Shown: positions 17,939-27,832, numbered from the stretch's first letter. The stretch: 64,000 nucleotides of DNA from an uncultured Fulvivirga sp. (GCA_947500555.1 CANMSE010000003.1:768263-832262); one strand, 5' to 3'. Notes: generated by a model not told the origin, from the letters alone. Numbers and translations are program-made.

Positions 17939-18838
17939 ATGGCTGAAAAAGAAGTAAGAGTAAGAAAAAAGAAGAAATTAGGGAGTTATCCATCGGTTAG
18001 TGTGATTTTCAGCATTACTCTTTCGCTTTTCATTATTGGTCTTTTTGGATTACTACTCCTTCATACCAATAAGCTATCTGAAATCATAAAAGACAATATT
18101 GAAATACAGGTATATCTTAATAAAGATATTACTCAGAACCAGCGTATTCAAGTGTTGAAAACATTGTCGTCCAAAGACTATGTTCTGAAATCAGATGAAG
18201 AGGCTCAAATAAGTTTTGTTTCAAAAGAAACTGCTGAAAAAAAATTTATAGAGGAAACAGGTGAAGACTTTAAGGATTTTCTAGGCGAAAACCCCTTACG
18301 AGATGCTTATACTGTCAAAATTGCGTCAGACTTTCAAAATGCTGAGAAACTAGGTGTAATAAAGCAGGACTTGGAGGAAATGAGTGCTGTATTTGAAGTG
18401 GCATACTCCGAAAATTTAGTTGACTCTATCAATAAAAATATGACTAAAATTGGCCTATTGTTGCTGAGCTTTGCAAGCATCCTTTTGCTGGTGGTAGTTG
18501 TTCTGATCAATAATACCATTAAACTAGCTCTTTTTTCACAACGATTCTTGATCAGAAGCATGCAGCTGGTAGGTGCTAAATCATCTTTTATCCAACGCCC
18601 ATTTATTACCAGAGCCCTGCTTTATGGCTTGATTGGAGGAATTATAGCTTCAGGTATTTTATATAGTGTAATGCAATATGCAAATACCAAAGTTCAGGAT
18701 TTATCAACCCTCCAGGAAATGAATAAAATTGTGATTCTTTACATTATTCTGATTGCCCTTGGCGGGTTTATAGGTTTAGCAAGCACATATAGAGCAGTCA
18801 AAAAGTATTTAAGACTATCACTTGACGAGTTATATTAA
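17939..18838 (+). CDS. ftsX: Cell-division protein FtsX
   Basis: FtsX is the membrane subunit of the FtsEX complex, which controls peptidoglycan hydrolases at the septum. The 299-aa protein has a basic N-terminus, a first transmembrane helix at about 25-47 (FSITLSLFIIGLFGLLLL) and a periplasmic domain of about 120 residues. Three further helices form the FtsX permease region (LLLLSFASILLLVVVVLINN onward). I chose the ATG at 17939 because longer versions run through the terminator just upstream. ftsE is not adjacent. It heads a conserved Bacteroidota run with DUF3098, uppP, truB and ribF. Confidence 0.93.
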   Translation: MAEKEVRVRKKKKLGSYPSVSVIFSITLSLFIIGLFGLLLLHTNKLSEIIKDNIEIQVYLNKDITQNQRIQVLKTLSSKDYVLKSDEEAQISFVSKETAEKKFIEETGEDFKDFLGENPLRDAYTVKIASDFQNAEKLGVIKQDLEEMSAVFEVAYSENLVDSINKNMTKIGLLLLSFASILLLVVVVLINNTIKLALFSQRFLIRSMQLVGAKSSFIQRPFITRALLYGLIGGIIASGILYSVMQYANTKVQDLSTLQEMNKIVILYIILIALGGFIGLASTYRAVKKYLRLSLDELY

Positions 18839-18845
18839 GCATAGT

Positions 18846-19055
18846 ATGGAAAAAAATAAAAATATGCCTTTTGGGAAAAAGAATTATAAAATTATGTTGC
18901 TAGGAATAACCCTGTTGGTTTCTGGTTTCGTAATAATGAGCTTGGATTCTGAACCATTTGGATTTGGTTTTCTAGGCCTTACCCTAGGGCCAATAATTGT
19001 AATGACTGGATTTATAGTAGAAATAGCAGCAATTCTATATAATCCTAAAAAATAG
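18846..19055 (+). CDS. DUF3098 small membrane protein
   Basis: The 69-aa protein has two predicted transmembrane helices (MLLGITLLVSGFVIMSL and LGPIIVMTGFIVEIAAILY) after a basic start (MPFGKKNYK). This is the DUF3098 pattern found between ftsX and uppP in many Bacteroidota. The start is the ATG at 18846; a longer frame from 18822 overlaps the ftsX end and is unlikely. The function is unknown, and the position suggests an envelope or division role. Confidence 0.85.
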   Translation: MEKNKNMPFGKKNYKIMLLGITLLVSGFVIMSLDSEPFGFGFLGLTLGPIIVMTGFIVEIAAILYNPKK

Positions 19056-19056
19056 C

Positions 19057-19851
19057 ATGACACTATTTGAGGCCTTATTACTTGGCATCATTCAAGGTTT
19101 AACTGAATTTCTTCCCGTCAGTAGTAGTGGACATTTAGAACTCGGTTCTTATTTTTTAAATATAGATACTGAAAACAACCTACTCTTTGCAATTATTGTT
19201 CATGGTGCAACCGCCCTGAGTACCATAGTAGTATTTAGAAAAACTATTCTGGAGTTAATAAAAGGCTTGTTTAAGTTTACATGGAATAAGGAAATGAAAT
19301 TTATTTTAAAGATCCTATTATCAATGCTCCCGGTAGGGTTTATTGGTCTTTTTTTTGAGCAACAGATAGAGTCTTTCTTCTCGGGAAATATGATGCTGGT
19401 GGCCACAATGTTAGCTTTAACCGGACTTTTACTTCTTCTGACTAACTATGCAAAAAGTAAAACTGGAGAAGTAACTTTTGGCAAGTCAATTATTGTTGGA
19501 ATTGCACAAGCTGTTGCTATAATGCCTGGAATATCAAGATCAGGTGCTACTATTTCTACGGCTCTTCTTGTTGGTGTCAACAAGTCTGAGGCCGCCAGAT
19601 TTTCATTCTTAATGGTGTTACCCCCTATTCTAGGTGCTGCCTTTTTGAAGTTTATAAGTTTTATTGAAGCACCAACTATCGTCAGTAGTATTGACCTTTC
19701 TGTACTAGCAGTTGGATTTATTGCCGCATTCGTCTCAGGCCTAGTTGCATGCAAATGGATGATAAATATTGTAAAAAAAGGAAAGCTCATATATTTCGCC
19801 TTTTACTGTTTTCTAATTTCAGGAATTGTGTTAATCTCGATCGTTATCTAA
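19057..19851 (+). CDS. uppP: Undecaprenyl-diphosphate phosphatase
   Basis: UppP (BacA type) dephosphorylates undecaprenyl pyrophosphate so that the lipid carrier of peptidoglycan and surface polysaccharides is recycled. The 264-aa polytopic protein shows both family motifs: GIIQGLTEFLPVSSSGHLEL near the N-terminus, with the catalytic Glu and Ser residues, and MPGISRSGATIS at about 150. It begins 1 bp after DUF3098, and its TAA overlaps the truB ATG by one base. Confidence 0.96.
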   Translation: MTLFEALLLGIIQGLTEFLPVSSSGHLELGSYFLNIDTENNLLFAIIVHGATALSTIVVFRKTILELIKGLFKFTWNKEMKFILKILLSMLPVGFIGLFFEQQIESFFSGNMMLVATMLALTGLLLLLTNYAKSKTGEVTFGKSIIVGIAQAVAIMPGISRSGATISTALLVGVNKSEAARFSFLMVLPPILGAAFLKFISFIEAPTIVSSIDLSVLAVGFIAAFVSGLVACKWMINIVKKGKLIYFAFYCFLISGIVLISIVI

Positions 19852-20519
19852 TGGATCCAAATGCTAAACCGCAAGATCCTGGAACTGTAATTTTGGTTGA
19901 TAAGCCAAGAACCTGGACCTCCTTTGACGTTGTTAAAAAGCTTCGTTACTGTTTGAAGGTCAAAAAAATTGGTCATGCCGGTACTCTTGACCCACTGGCA
20001 ACCGGACTACTAGTTCTTTGCACTGGTAAAATGACCAAACAAATAGAATCCTTTCAAGCTCAGGAGAAGGAGTATATTGGAAAATTTGTAATAGGTGCAA
20101 CTACTCCTTCGTATGATCTTGAAACCGAGATTGAAAACAAAGTAAATGTTGATCACATATCTGAATCGAATATATTAAAGGCGGTAGAATTACTGACTGG
20201 AGAAATTGAACAGACACCTCCTATATACTCTGCAGTCAAGGTTGATGGCAAGAGAGCGTATAAAGAGGCTCGTAAGGGGATAAACGTAGAGATCAAACCA
20301 AGAACAGTCAATGTGAGGGATTTCAGCATAACTAATCTAAACCTTCCAGAAATAGAATTTAAAATAGTTTGCTCCAAAGGTACTTATATAAGAAGTATAG
20401 CTCATGACCTAGGCCAGTCACTTGGAGTTGGTGCCTATTTAGCTGAGCTTAGACGTACCAGAATTGGTAACTTTTCGATCGATTCGGCAAAAACCATTGA
20501 AGAACTAACATCGGAATGA
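19851..20519 (+). CDS. truB: tRNA pseudouridine-55 synthase
   Basis: TruB converts U55 of tRNAs to pseudouridine in the T loop. The 222-aa protein has VDKPRTWTSFDVV, then KIGHAGTLDPLATGLLVLC with the catalytic Asp, and later TPPIYSAVKVDGKRAYKEAR and CSKGTYIRSIAHDLG. It is short because it lacks a C-terminal PUA domain, as is common in this phylum. The ATG at 19851 is chosen because the longer frame runs inside uppP. It overlaps ribF by 4 bp (ATGA). Confidence 0.95.
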   Translation: MDPNAKPQDPGTVILVDKPRTWTSFDVVKKLRYCLKVKKIGHAGTLDPLATGLLVLCTGKMTKQIESFQAQEKEYIGKFVIGATTPSYDLETEIENKVNVDHISESNILKAVELLTGEIEQTPPIYSAVKVDGKRAYKEARKGINVEIKPRTVNVRDFSITNLNLPEIEFKIVCSKGTYIRSIAHDLGQSLGVGAYLAELRRTRIGNFSIDSAKTIEELTSE

Positions 20520-21445
20520 AAATCTATCACGGTATAGAAGATTTTAAACCCTTAGATTTTGCCGTAGTCACAAGCGGTACATTTGATGGTGTCCACTTTG
20601 GACACCAAACAATTCTGAAAAGAGTTACTCAAATAGCCAAAAAAAATAATGGTGAAAGTGTGCTTATTACATACTGGCCTCATCCCAGGTTAGTTTTATA
20701 CCCTGATGATACCGACTTAAAACTTTTAAATACTTTCGAAGAAAAGGCTGAGCTCATTCGAGAACAGGGCATTGATCACTTACTGAGGATTCCCTTTACT
20801 AAAGAGTTTTCAAAGCTTAGCTCCGAAGAGTTTATCCAAAATATTTTAGTCCATTCCATTTCTACAAAGAAGCTTGTCATTGGTTACGATCACAGATTTG
20901 GAAATAACAGAGAGGGTCGCTTTGAACAGCTTAAAGCAAACTCAGCCAAATATGGGTTTGAAGTAGAAGAAATACCGAAACAGGAAATTGAGCATGTTGG
21001 AGTAAGTTCCACAAAAATACGCCAGGCGCTATTTGCCGGTGAAGTGGACAAAGCTTGTGATTTGCTTGGCAAAGAATATACCGTAAGTGGTAGAGTTGTA
21101 AAAGGCGAAAAGATTGGGCGAATGATTGGTTTTCCAACTGCCAACCTTGAAGTAGATGCCGAACACAAACTTATTCCTGCCGATGGTGCCTATGCTGTTA
21201 CAGCGCAAATTCAGAGTAAGGAATATAAGGCTATGCTAAATATTGGTATTCGCCCTACCGTAGGTGGAACGTCTAAAACAATAGAAGTTCATATCTTTGA
21301 CTTTAATGATGATCTCTATGGAGAGAATGTTAAAGTGTCTTTCAGAAAAAGGCTTAGAGCAGAAAAAAAGTTTCCTGATGTGGAAGCTCTGAAAGAACAA
21401 CTTACTGAGGATAGAAAGAATGCTCAAAAAATACTAAATACTTAA
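20516..21445 (+). CDS. ribF: Bifunctional riboflavin kinase / FAD synthetase
   Basis: RibF makes FMN from riboflavin and then FAD. The 309-aa protein has an N-terminal nucleotidyltransferase domain (TSGTFDGVHFGHQTILKR, and GYDHRFGNNREG at about 125) followed by a C-terminal flavokinase domain starting near 185 (VVKGEKIGRMIGFPTANLE). The order and length are standard. It is translationally coupled to truB, a frequent arrangement. I see no FMN riboswitch upstream. Confidence 0.96.
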   Translation: MKIYHGIEDFKPLDFAVVTSGTFDGVHFGHQTILKRVTQIAKKNNGESVLITYWPHPRLVLYPDDTDLKLLNTFEEKAELIREQGIDHLLRIPFTKEFSKLSSEEFIQNILVHSISTKKLVIGYDHRFGNNREGRFEQLKANSAKYGFEVEEIPKQEIEHVGVSSTKIRQALFAGEVDKACDLLGKEYTVSGRVVKGEKIGRMIGFPTANLEVDAEHKLIPADGAYAVTAQIQSKEYKAMLNIGIRPTVGGTSKTIEVHIFDFNDDLYGENVKVSFRKRLRAEKKFPDVEALKEQLTEDRKNAQKILNT

Positions 21446-21448
21446 ACT

Positions 21449-22144
21449 ATGATTAGTAAAGTAGTAAATGACGCTGATGAAGCTGTGATAGATATTCCTA
21501 ACAATGCAGTATTGATGCTCGGAGGTTTCGGGCTATGTGGTATCCCTGAAAATTGTATATCAGCACTTCTTAAAACGGGTGTCACTGGGCTCACTTGCAT
21601 TTCAAATAATGCAGGTGTTGATGATTTTGGAATTGGGCTCATGCTAAAAACACGTCAGGTTAAAAAAATGATCTCATCTTATGTAGGTGAAAATGCAGAA
21701 TTCGAAAGACAACTTCTTGCTGGTGAGCTAGAAGTAGATCTCATACCTCAAGGTACATTAGCTGAACGAATAAGAGCGGGAGGAGCTGGAATTCCAGCGT
21801 TTTTCACCCCTGCTGGATATGGAACAGAAGTGGCAGAAGGTAAAGAGGTTCGAGAGTTTCATGGTAAGCAATACCTAATGGAGTCATGGTTAAGATCAGA
21901 TTTTTCTATTGTCAAAGCCTGGAAAGGTGATACTGCCGGAAATCTAATATTTAAAGGAACAGCAAGAAATTTTAATCCTATGATGGCTGCGGCTGGTAAA
22001 GTGACCATTGCCGAAGTTGAAGAATTAGTTCCTCTAGGAGAATTAGACCCCAATGAAATTCATACACCTGGCATTTACGTTCAAAGAATTTTCAAGGGCA
22101 GCGATTACGAGAAACGCATTGAACAAAGAACTGTTTCCAATTAA
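21449..22144 (+). CDS. scoA: 3-oxoacid CoA-transferase subunit A
   Basis: This is subunit A of succinyl-CoA:3-oxoacid CoA transferase, which moves CoA between succinyl-CoA and acetoacetate for ketone-body use. The 231-aa protein has the subunit A signatures [28 protein letters not shown] and [16 protein letters not shown]. It follows ribF by 3 bp and precedes scoB by 21 bp, so the two subunits are made together. Confidence 0.94.
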   Translation: MISKVVNDADEAVIDIPNNAVLMLGGFGLCGIPENCISALLKTGVTGLTCISNNAGVDDFGIGLMLKTRQVKKMISSYVGENAEFERQLLAGELEVDLIPQGTLAERIRAGGAGIPAFFTPAGYGTEVAEGKEVREFHGKQYLMESWLRSDFSIVKAWKGDTAGNLIFKGTARNFNPMMAAAGKVTIAEVEELVPLGELDPNEIHTPGIYVQRIFKGSDYEKRIEQRTVSN

Positions 22145-22165
22145 CTCATCACCAAATTCATTGAT

Positions 22166-22822
22166 ATGTTAGATAAAGTAGGCATAGCCAAAAGAATAGC
22201 TCAGGAAGTAAGAGATGGATGGTACATCAATCTTGGAATAGGCATACCCACTCTTGTGGCCAACTATATTCCGGATAATATAAATGTAGTCTTACAATCA
22301 GAAAATGGACTGCTAGGTATAGGCCCCTTCCCTACCGAAGAAAAAGTGGACGCTGACCTGATCAATGCAGGTAAGCAGACAGTTAGTATGATGCCAGGCT
22401 CTGTGCTTTTTGATTCTTCGGAAAGTTTTGGGATGATTAGAGGCGGTCATGTAGACCTTACTATTTTAGGTGCTATGGAAGTATCTGAAAATGGAGATAT
22501 CTCCAATTGGAAAATACCCGGGAAAATGGTGAAGGGTATGGGGGGTGCAATGGATCTTGTTGCTTCTGCCGATAATATTATAGTAGCCATGCAGCATAGA
22601 AGTCGTTCCGGTGATTCCAAACTTTTAAAAGAATGTACATTACCTATCACAGGCATAAAGTGTGTAAAGAAAATTGTTACAGATTTAGCTGTTTTAGATA
22701 TTTTACCGCAAGGTGGTTTTCAACTTATTGAAAGAGCGCCTGGTGTCTCAGTTGAGGAAATTGAAAATGCTACAGCAGGTAAACTGATTGTAGATGGAGA
22801 TATTCCTGAAATGAAAATATAA
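22166..22822 (+). CDS. scoB: 3-oxoacid CoA-transferase subunit B
   Basis: This is the catalytic subunit of the SCOT pair. The 218-aa protein has NLGIGIPTLVANYIP near the start and the active-site SENGLLGIGP with the CoA-accepting Glu at about residue 46. GGHVDLTILGAMEV and GMGGAMDLV follow. Together with scoA it forms an alpha-beta unit in the cytoplasm. Confidence 0.94.
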   Translation: MLDKVGIAKRIAQEVRDGWYINLGIGIPTLVANYIPDNINVVLQSENGLLGIGPFPTEEKVDADLINAGKQTVSMMPGSVLFDSSESFGMIRGGHVDLTILGAMEVSENGDISNWKIPGKMVKGMGGAMDLVASADNIIVAMQHRSRSGDSKLLKECTLPITGIKCVKKIVTDLAVLDILPQGGFQLIERAPGVSVEEIENATAGKLIVDGDIPEMKI

Positions 22823-22904
22823 TCTTTATCACTCACTATTTAATAATCAATTGCCAAGTATTGAAAAAATAATACTTACCAATTAATACCTATTACTAGA
22901 CAAT

Positions 22905-23240
22905 ATGCGTAAGTCAGAAATAAATTTCTCTATAGAACTGGATGATGAAAACATTCCAGAAAAGATAACCTGGAATGCTTCAGAAAAAGGAAGCGATGAT
23001 CCAGATGAAACAAAATCAATTAGTATTTCACTCTGGGACCAAGCACAACAAAATACTATGCGTATGGACTTATGGACTAAGGAAATGCCTGTGGATGAAA
23101 TGAAGCGATTTTACATTGACTGCCTTGGTGGTTTAGCTCAAAGCGTACTTAATAGTACTGGTGACGAATTCATGTCACAACAAATGAATGACCTCTGCGA
23201 AAAGCTGGTTGAACATGTAAAAAAAGAATATAAGAAATAA
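22905..23240 (+). CDS. gldC: Gliding motility protein GldC
   Basis: The 111-aa protein matches GldC throughout: SEINFSIELDDENIPEKITW at the start, SISLWDQAQQNTMRMDLWTK, then MKRFYIDCLGGLAQSVL. GldC is a small protein required for efficient gliding in Flavobacterium, probably cytoplasmic; its biochemical role is not settled. It has no gld neighbours here, which is usual for this gene. With the T9SS plug protein and the SprB-type giant elsewhere in the window, it supports a gliding, T9SS-bearing organism. Confidence 0.9.
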   Translation: MRKSEINFSIELDDENIPEKITWNASEKGSDDPDETKSISISLWDQAQQNTMRMDLWTKEMPVDEMKRFYIDCLGGLAQSVLNSTGDEFMSQQMNDLCEKLVEHVKKEYKK

Positions 23241-23413
23241 CTGAATTCATATTCATCACTCTTACAGGCCATGTGTTTGTTATAGTCCATGCATTTAAAT
23301 CGTATGCATGCTTACAATTTAAATTAAAAAATTGTACATTTATTTAGTTGCTAAGTGTCATTTGATACTAGTAGAATCAATCAACTAATTAAGTGCTATT
23401 AAAAAGACAACGT

Positions 23414-26392
23414 ATGAATAAGATTTTTACAAAAATGCTTTTAACCGCAATATTTATTTTTGGCGGTTTTTGTTTTTCTCAGGCTCAAACATCGATCTCA
23501 GGGCAAGTTCTTGACGCAGGCAACGGTGAGGCCTTAGCAGGTGTTAACATTATAGTCAAAGGAAAAGTAATTGGTACTATTACTGATTTTGATGGGAATT
23601 TTAATCTTTCAGTATCTGACGCACCACCATTGACCCTTGTATTTTCCTTTATTGGCTATAGCTCGCAAGAAATTGAAATCACAGACCCTAACACGAATGG
23701 GCTTAATATTCAAATGGAGGAACAGTCTATTCTTGGCCAAGAAATAGTTATTTCTGCTTCCAGAGTAGAGGAAAGCATTTTAGAGTCTCCTGTGTCCATT
23801 GAAAAAATGGACATACTTGCAGTTCAGAGTACCGCAGCTGATAATTACTACAAGGGTATTGCCAATTTGAAAGGCGTAGATGTAGCAACTAGTAGCATTA
23901 ATTTTCAAATCATAAACGCCAGAGGTTTTGCATCCACCGGTAATACTCGATTTGTTCAATTAACAGATGGAATGGACACTCAAGCTCCTGCACTAAACTT
24001 CCCTATCGGAAACTTAAATGGTCCGTCAGAACTAGATGTAGAAAGTGTTGAATTAATCCCAGGTGCAGCCTCGGCACTTTACGGGCCAAATGCGTTTAAC
24101 GGCATATTACTGGTAAACAGTAAAAATGCTTTTGATTATCAAGGATTAAGTGCTTTTGCGAAATTAGGTGTTAATCATGTAGGTTCTGATGCTGATCAAG
24201 ACGCAGCTCCAATGTATGAAGCTTCAATAAGATATGCCAAAGCGTTTAACAACAAGTTTGCCTTTAAAGTAAATGCTTCCTATATGACAGCAGATGATTG
24301 GCATGGAACAAGTGATTTTGACAGAAATGCTGGTCTAACACCCGCTGGTTATGACTTTAACCCTGGAGCTGATAGATTACATTTCATGGGAGATGAAGCA
24401 TCTACCAATATTGGTTTCTTAGGTTTTGCAGCTCAAAGCGCTTTTGCATCACAAGGTACTCCTAATGATAACCCAACTTTTGCAAGTATCAGAGCAGCGT
24501 TTAACGGAACTTCCAGTAATTATATTCCTGGTCAAACTCCTGTCAGTTATTTAAGTATAGTTCCAAGCCAAACCGTTGCCCGAACTCCTTATACAGAAGA
24601 AAGTTTGATTGATTATGGTGCTGAAAATCTTAAGTTAAATACAGGTCTTTATTACAGGATTAATGATGATCTTGAATTAAGCTACCTTCTTAACTATGGG
24701 TTTGGAACAAGTATTTATACAGGAGCCCAACGCTACTCACTTCAAAATTTTAGTATAACTCAACATAGGTTACAATTAAGAGGTGATAACTTTTTCCTTA
24801 GAGGATATACTACCATAGAAAATTCAGGAGACTCTTATATAACTGAATTTTTAGGAAATATTGTTAACGAATCATATTCCCAAAATAACACATGGTTTGC
24901 TACATATACTGCGAATTTCCTGTCTTATATAGGCGGCAAAACAGATCAAAATTTGAACGGAGCAGACTTTGGAGGAGCAGGACTTACTCCTGAACAGTTT
25001 GCAGCACTTCCTCAGAATCAGAGAGTTCAAATAGAGCAACAGGCACACTTATATGCTCGTTTGAGAGCCGACAATCTTCGAGGTTCAAGAAATTTTGAAG
25101 AAGATAAGGAAAATGCCTTAAGCAGCGGAACCATTCCGGATGGACCTAGTTTTGCTGACGAATCAAAACTCTATCATGCCGAAGGGCAATATGATTTTAA
25201 GAATCAAATAGACTTTATGGGACTGCAGGTTGGTGCCAGCTACAGAGTTTTTGACCTGAGATCCAATGGAACTATATTTCCTGATCAAGATGGTGGAATC
25301 CAAATCTCTGAATATGGCGCTTATGTACAAGCTTCTAAAAGAATTATAGATGATAAAGTAAAACTTACGGGATCATTGAGGTATGATAAAAATGAAAACT
25401 TTGATGGACAATTGAACCCCAGAATTTCTGCAGTATGGACTGTTGCACCTAACAATAATATTAGAGCATCAGTTCAAACAGGATTTCGTAACCCAACTAC
25501 TCAAGGCCAATTTATTGACTTGAATATTATTTCAGCAAGGCTACTGGGAGGCCTACCTGAAAGCACAAATAGATACAATTTAACTACAAATGGATTCACT
25601 GGACCTTCTGTTGCTGCTTATTCTAATGCTATATTTAGTCAAGGGTCTACTCAAGCTTCAATTTTAGCAAATGGTGAGGGCTCTGCAAGAGACCTGCTTG
25701 TTCCTGTTACTAACATTGAGCCCGTTAAACCTGAGCAGGTCCAATCATTTGAAATAGGTTACAAAAGTGTAATAAATAATAAGCTTCTAATTGACGCTGC
25801 TTACTACTACAGCAATTACACTGATTTTATTACTCAAGTTCGTGTAAGAACTGCGGATGGTGATATTGATGTAACAGATCCTGGTGCTGCTTTTTCTGCA
25901 AGAGCTTCCTTATTAAGTGGTGATGCTGACAACACATTTCAATATTATACAAATATCAGTGATCAAGATGTATCCTCTCAAGGCGCTGTTTTGGGTTTAA
26001 CGTACAGCCTACCTCGCGGATATAATGTTGAGGGGAATTATACATGGAGCAAACTCAATAACGAATTGGAAGGTGTTTTAACTGAGTTCAATACCCCTGA
26101 ACACAAAGTTAATTTGAGTTTTAGCAATAGAAAATTAACAGATAAATTAGGGTTTAAATTAACTTGGAGATGGCAAGAAGCCTTCTTATGGGAATCTTCA
26201 TTTGCTCAAGGCGATGTGCCATCATACAACACTTTTGACGCACAGGTTAGCTACAGAGTTCCAGATATAAAATCAGTAGTCAAATTAGGAGGTTCTAATA
26301 TACTAGGCGACAAGTATATACAAAGTTTAGGAGGTCCTAACATTGGATCATTGTACTACCTTTCGGTGACATTTGATCAGTTAATGAGATAA
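23414..26392 (+). CDS. TonB-dependent receptor with carboxypeptidase-like N-terminal domain
   Basis: The 992-aa outer-membrane receptor has a signal peptide, a carboxypeptidase-regulatory-like domain at about residues 25-105 (SGQVLDAGNGEALAGVNIIV), a plug at about 115-230 (INARGFASTGNTRF, GAASALYGPNAFNGILLV), and a beta-barrel ending in a long aromatic strand. I chose the ATG at 23414 over a GTG at 23393. No SusD partner or TonB box regulator lies next to it, so it is not a standard polysaccharide locus. The ligand is unknown. It ends in a terminator. Confidence 0.92.
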   Translation: MNKIFTKMLLTAIFIFGGFCFSQAQTSISGQVLDAGNGEALAGVNIIVKGKVIGTITDFDGNFNLSVSDAPPLTLVFSFIGYSSQEIEITDPNTNGLNIQMEEQSILGQEIVISASRVEESILESPVSIEKMDILAVQSTAADNYYKGIANLKGVDVATSSINFQIINARGFASTGNTRFVQLTDGMDTQAPALNFPIGNLNGPSELDVESVELIPGAASALYGPNAFNGILLVNSKNAFDYQGLSAFAKLGVNHVGSDADQDAAPMYEASIRYAKAFNNKFAFKVNASYMTADDWHGTSDFDRNAGLTPAGYDFNPGADRLHFMGDEASTNIGFLGFAAQSAFASQGTPNDNPTFASIRAAFNGTSSNYIPGQTPVSYLSIVPSQTVARTPYTEESLIDYGAENLKLNTGLYYRINDDLELSYLLNYGFGTSIYTGAQRYSLQNFSITQHRLQLRGDNFFLRGYTTIENSGDSYITEFLGNIVNESYSQNNTWFATYTANFLSYIGGKTDQNLNGADFGGAGLTPEQFAALPQNQRVQIEQQAHLYARLRADNLRGSRNFEEDKENALSSGTIPDGPSFADESKLYHAEGQYDFKNQIDFMGLQVGASYRVFDLRSNGTIFPDQDGGIQISEYGAYVQASKRIIDDKVKLTGSLRYDKNENFDGQLNPRISAVWTVAPNNNIRASVQTGFRNPTTQGQFIDLNIISARLLGGLPESTNRYNLTTNGFTGPSVAAYSNAIFSQGSTQASILANGEGSARDLLVPVTNIEPVKPEQVQSFEIGYKSVINNKLLIDAAYYYSNYTDFITQVRVRTADGDIDVTDPGAAFSARASLLSGDADNTFQYYTNISDQDVSSQGAVLGLTYSLPRGYNVEGNYTWSKLNNELEGVLTEFNTPEHKVNLSFSNRKLTDKLGFKLTWRWQEAFLWESSFAQGDVPSYNTFDAQVSYRVPDIKSVVKLGGSNILGDKYIQSLGGPNIGSLYYLSVTFDQLMR

Positions 26393-26411
26393 ATATTAGA
26401 CTACATAAAAT

Positions 26412-26440
26412 AAAAAAGCCTCTTTAAAGAAGCTTTTTTA
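26412..26440 (+). terminator. Terminator after the TonB receptor
   Basis: AAAAAAGCCTCTTT and AAAGAAGCTTTTTT form a long hairpin with one mismatch and a T-run, 20 bp after the stop. Confidence 0.75.
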
Positions 26441-26670
26441 TGATACTAACCAATAGCGCAGCAAACTTATTCCATCAGATTCGTACATTAAAAAAGATAT
26501 TCTGGCAACTTCTATTCATTGAAGGCTATTATAACAATAGTTTATAGAATCCATGATATGTTTTTAACATCATCTTGGACGATATTAACATTGGGTAATC
26601 TAGATTTGCTATACATAATTATTATTTAGGTCAGTCATCTAATTCCGTAGGGAATTAACCCTTATTGAAT
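26441..26670. other. Gene-free spacer between two convergent genes
   Basis: This AT-rich stretch between the two terminators has no supported open frame, tRNA or direct repeat. The only structure I see is a short hairpin (AATTCC/GGAATT, 26641-26656). Confidence 0.6.
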
Positions 26671-26702
26671 AAAAAAGGCTGAGATAAAAATCTCAGCCTT
26701 TA
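26671..26702 (-). terminator. Terminator of the FAS1 lipoprotein gene
   Basis: AAAGGCTGAGA (26674-26684) pairs perfectly with TCTCAGCCTTT (26691-26701). On the minus strand the stem is followed by T residues, 21 bp after the stop of the FAS1 gene. Confidence 0.9.
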
Positions 26703-26722
26703 AAACTATATAAATTGTAATG

Positions 26723-27832
26723 TTATTGCGGTGCTAACAACCCACCAATTACATGTGCAATACCGTTACTTGTATTAACATCAGCAATAACAACAGGAAC
26801 TGCCGTTGCATTTCCAGGAGCTGCTACTAAAACACCAGTTGGTGAGTTAGTTGGAGTTGCCTCTACGGTAATAGTAAGGTCTACACCCGTCAGAGCAGAA
26901 GGAAAAACATCACCATCTGTAAGGTCTGCAGAAGCTACAGCACCCGCAGTAGTTACATGAGTCAGTAATGTTGATCGTGCTGAAGAAGCTGTAAAAGTTG
27001 CCAATAAATCTTCTACACTATCTAAATCAGGGTTTGCTGCTACCGCTCCAGCGAATACATCATTTGGAGGTACAAAAGCAGTAATTGTAGGAGTTCCTCC
27101 AGGGGCCGGAGAAGCCAAGATTGCACTTATCGCTGTTTCTCCCGTAGGAACATCACTATCAGCAATAGCAATGAGATCAGCTAAGTAAGTGAAATCTGAA
27201 CCTAGCAATACTGTACCTGCTAAAGTTCCTAAAATAGGAGTCAATGTTGCTCCAACTGACGGTGGAATCATTACCGATTCTACTTTATGCACAACTCCAT
27301 TAGTAGCCGCCAAATCTGCTGTTACAATTTCAATTTCTTGGTTTGTAGAGCCAGTTAATAGTGTTCCGTCATTATTAACCGAAATAGTCTGGACAGTACT
27401 AGATGCTGGATCTGTGAACAAAGTATTGAAACTTGCGCCAGCAACTACCTCTGCCGAAGTGTTCTCACCAGCAACAATATGATAACTTAATACTCCTTTT
27501 ATTATATCTGGATCAATCTGTCGTATATCCTGTGGGAATCCAGGAGTCTGAAGCAAGCTGATAAATGCTGCATTTGTTGGGGCAAATACCGTGTAGGGCC
27601 CATCAGACTGCAATAGAGTTATTAAATCTGGATAATTTGATAAATATTTCACCAAAGAGTCCAAACCATTACTTCCTCCCATATCAGCCGAGGCAAGTGC
27701 TACAATGTCTAAAGTGGCTGCTGGAGGAGCTGGATCATCATCATCGCTACATGCCATAAAGCCAAGCATTGATCCTATAAGCATTATAGATAGCAATCTG
27801 CCAAATAATGCTGTTAAGCTTAATTTTTTCAT
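26723..27832 (-). CDS. Two-domain fasciclin (FAS1) lipoprotein, probably surface-exposed
   Basis: The 369-aa lipoprotein has a lipobox (MLGFMAC) with Cys28 as the lipidated residue. The Cys is followed at once by SDDDD, the acidic lipoprotein export signal described in Bacteroides that sends lipoproteins to the cell surface. Two FAS1 domains follow, at about 40-180 (TVFAPTNAAF, GVLSYHIVAG, NGVVHKVESVMIPP) and 195-367 (ITAFVPPNDVF, NGIAHVIGGLLAP). FAS1 domains mediate adhesion or carbohydrate contact. The gene is alone and convergent with the TonB receptor. Confidence 0.92.
   Translation of the reverse strand: MKKLSLTALFGRLLSIMLIGSMLGFMACSDDDDPAPPAATLDIVALASADMGGSNGLDSLVKYLSNYPDLITLLQSDGPYTVFAPTNAAFISLLQTPGFPQDIRQIDPDIIKGVLSYHIVAGENTSAEVVAGASFNTLFTDPASSTVQTISVNNDGTLLTGSTNQEIEIVTADLAATNGVVHKVESVMIPPSVGATLTPILGTLAGTVLLGSDFTYLADLIAIADSDVPTGETAISAILASPAPGGTPTITAFVPPNDVFAGAVAANPDLDSVEDLLATFTASSARSTLLTHVTTAGAVASADLTDGDVFPSALTGVDLTITVEATPTNSPTGVLVAAPGNATAVPVVIADVNTSNGIAHVIGGLLAPQ

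Noticed and set aside
20400..20515. FMN riboswitch near ribF
   Set aside because: No RFN-like structure or gap exists; ribF is coupled to truB inside an operon.
26641..26656. Short hairpin AATTCC/GGAATT
   Set aside because: Only six AT-rich pairs with no T-run; expected by chance in AT-rich spacer.
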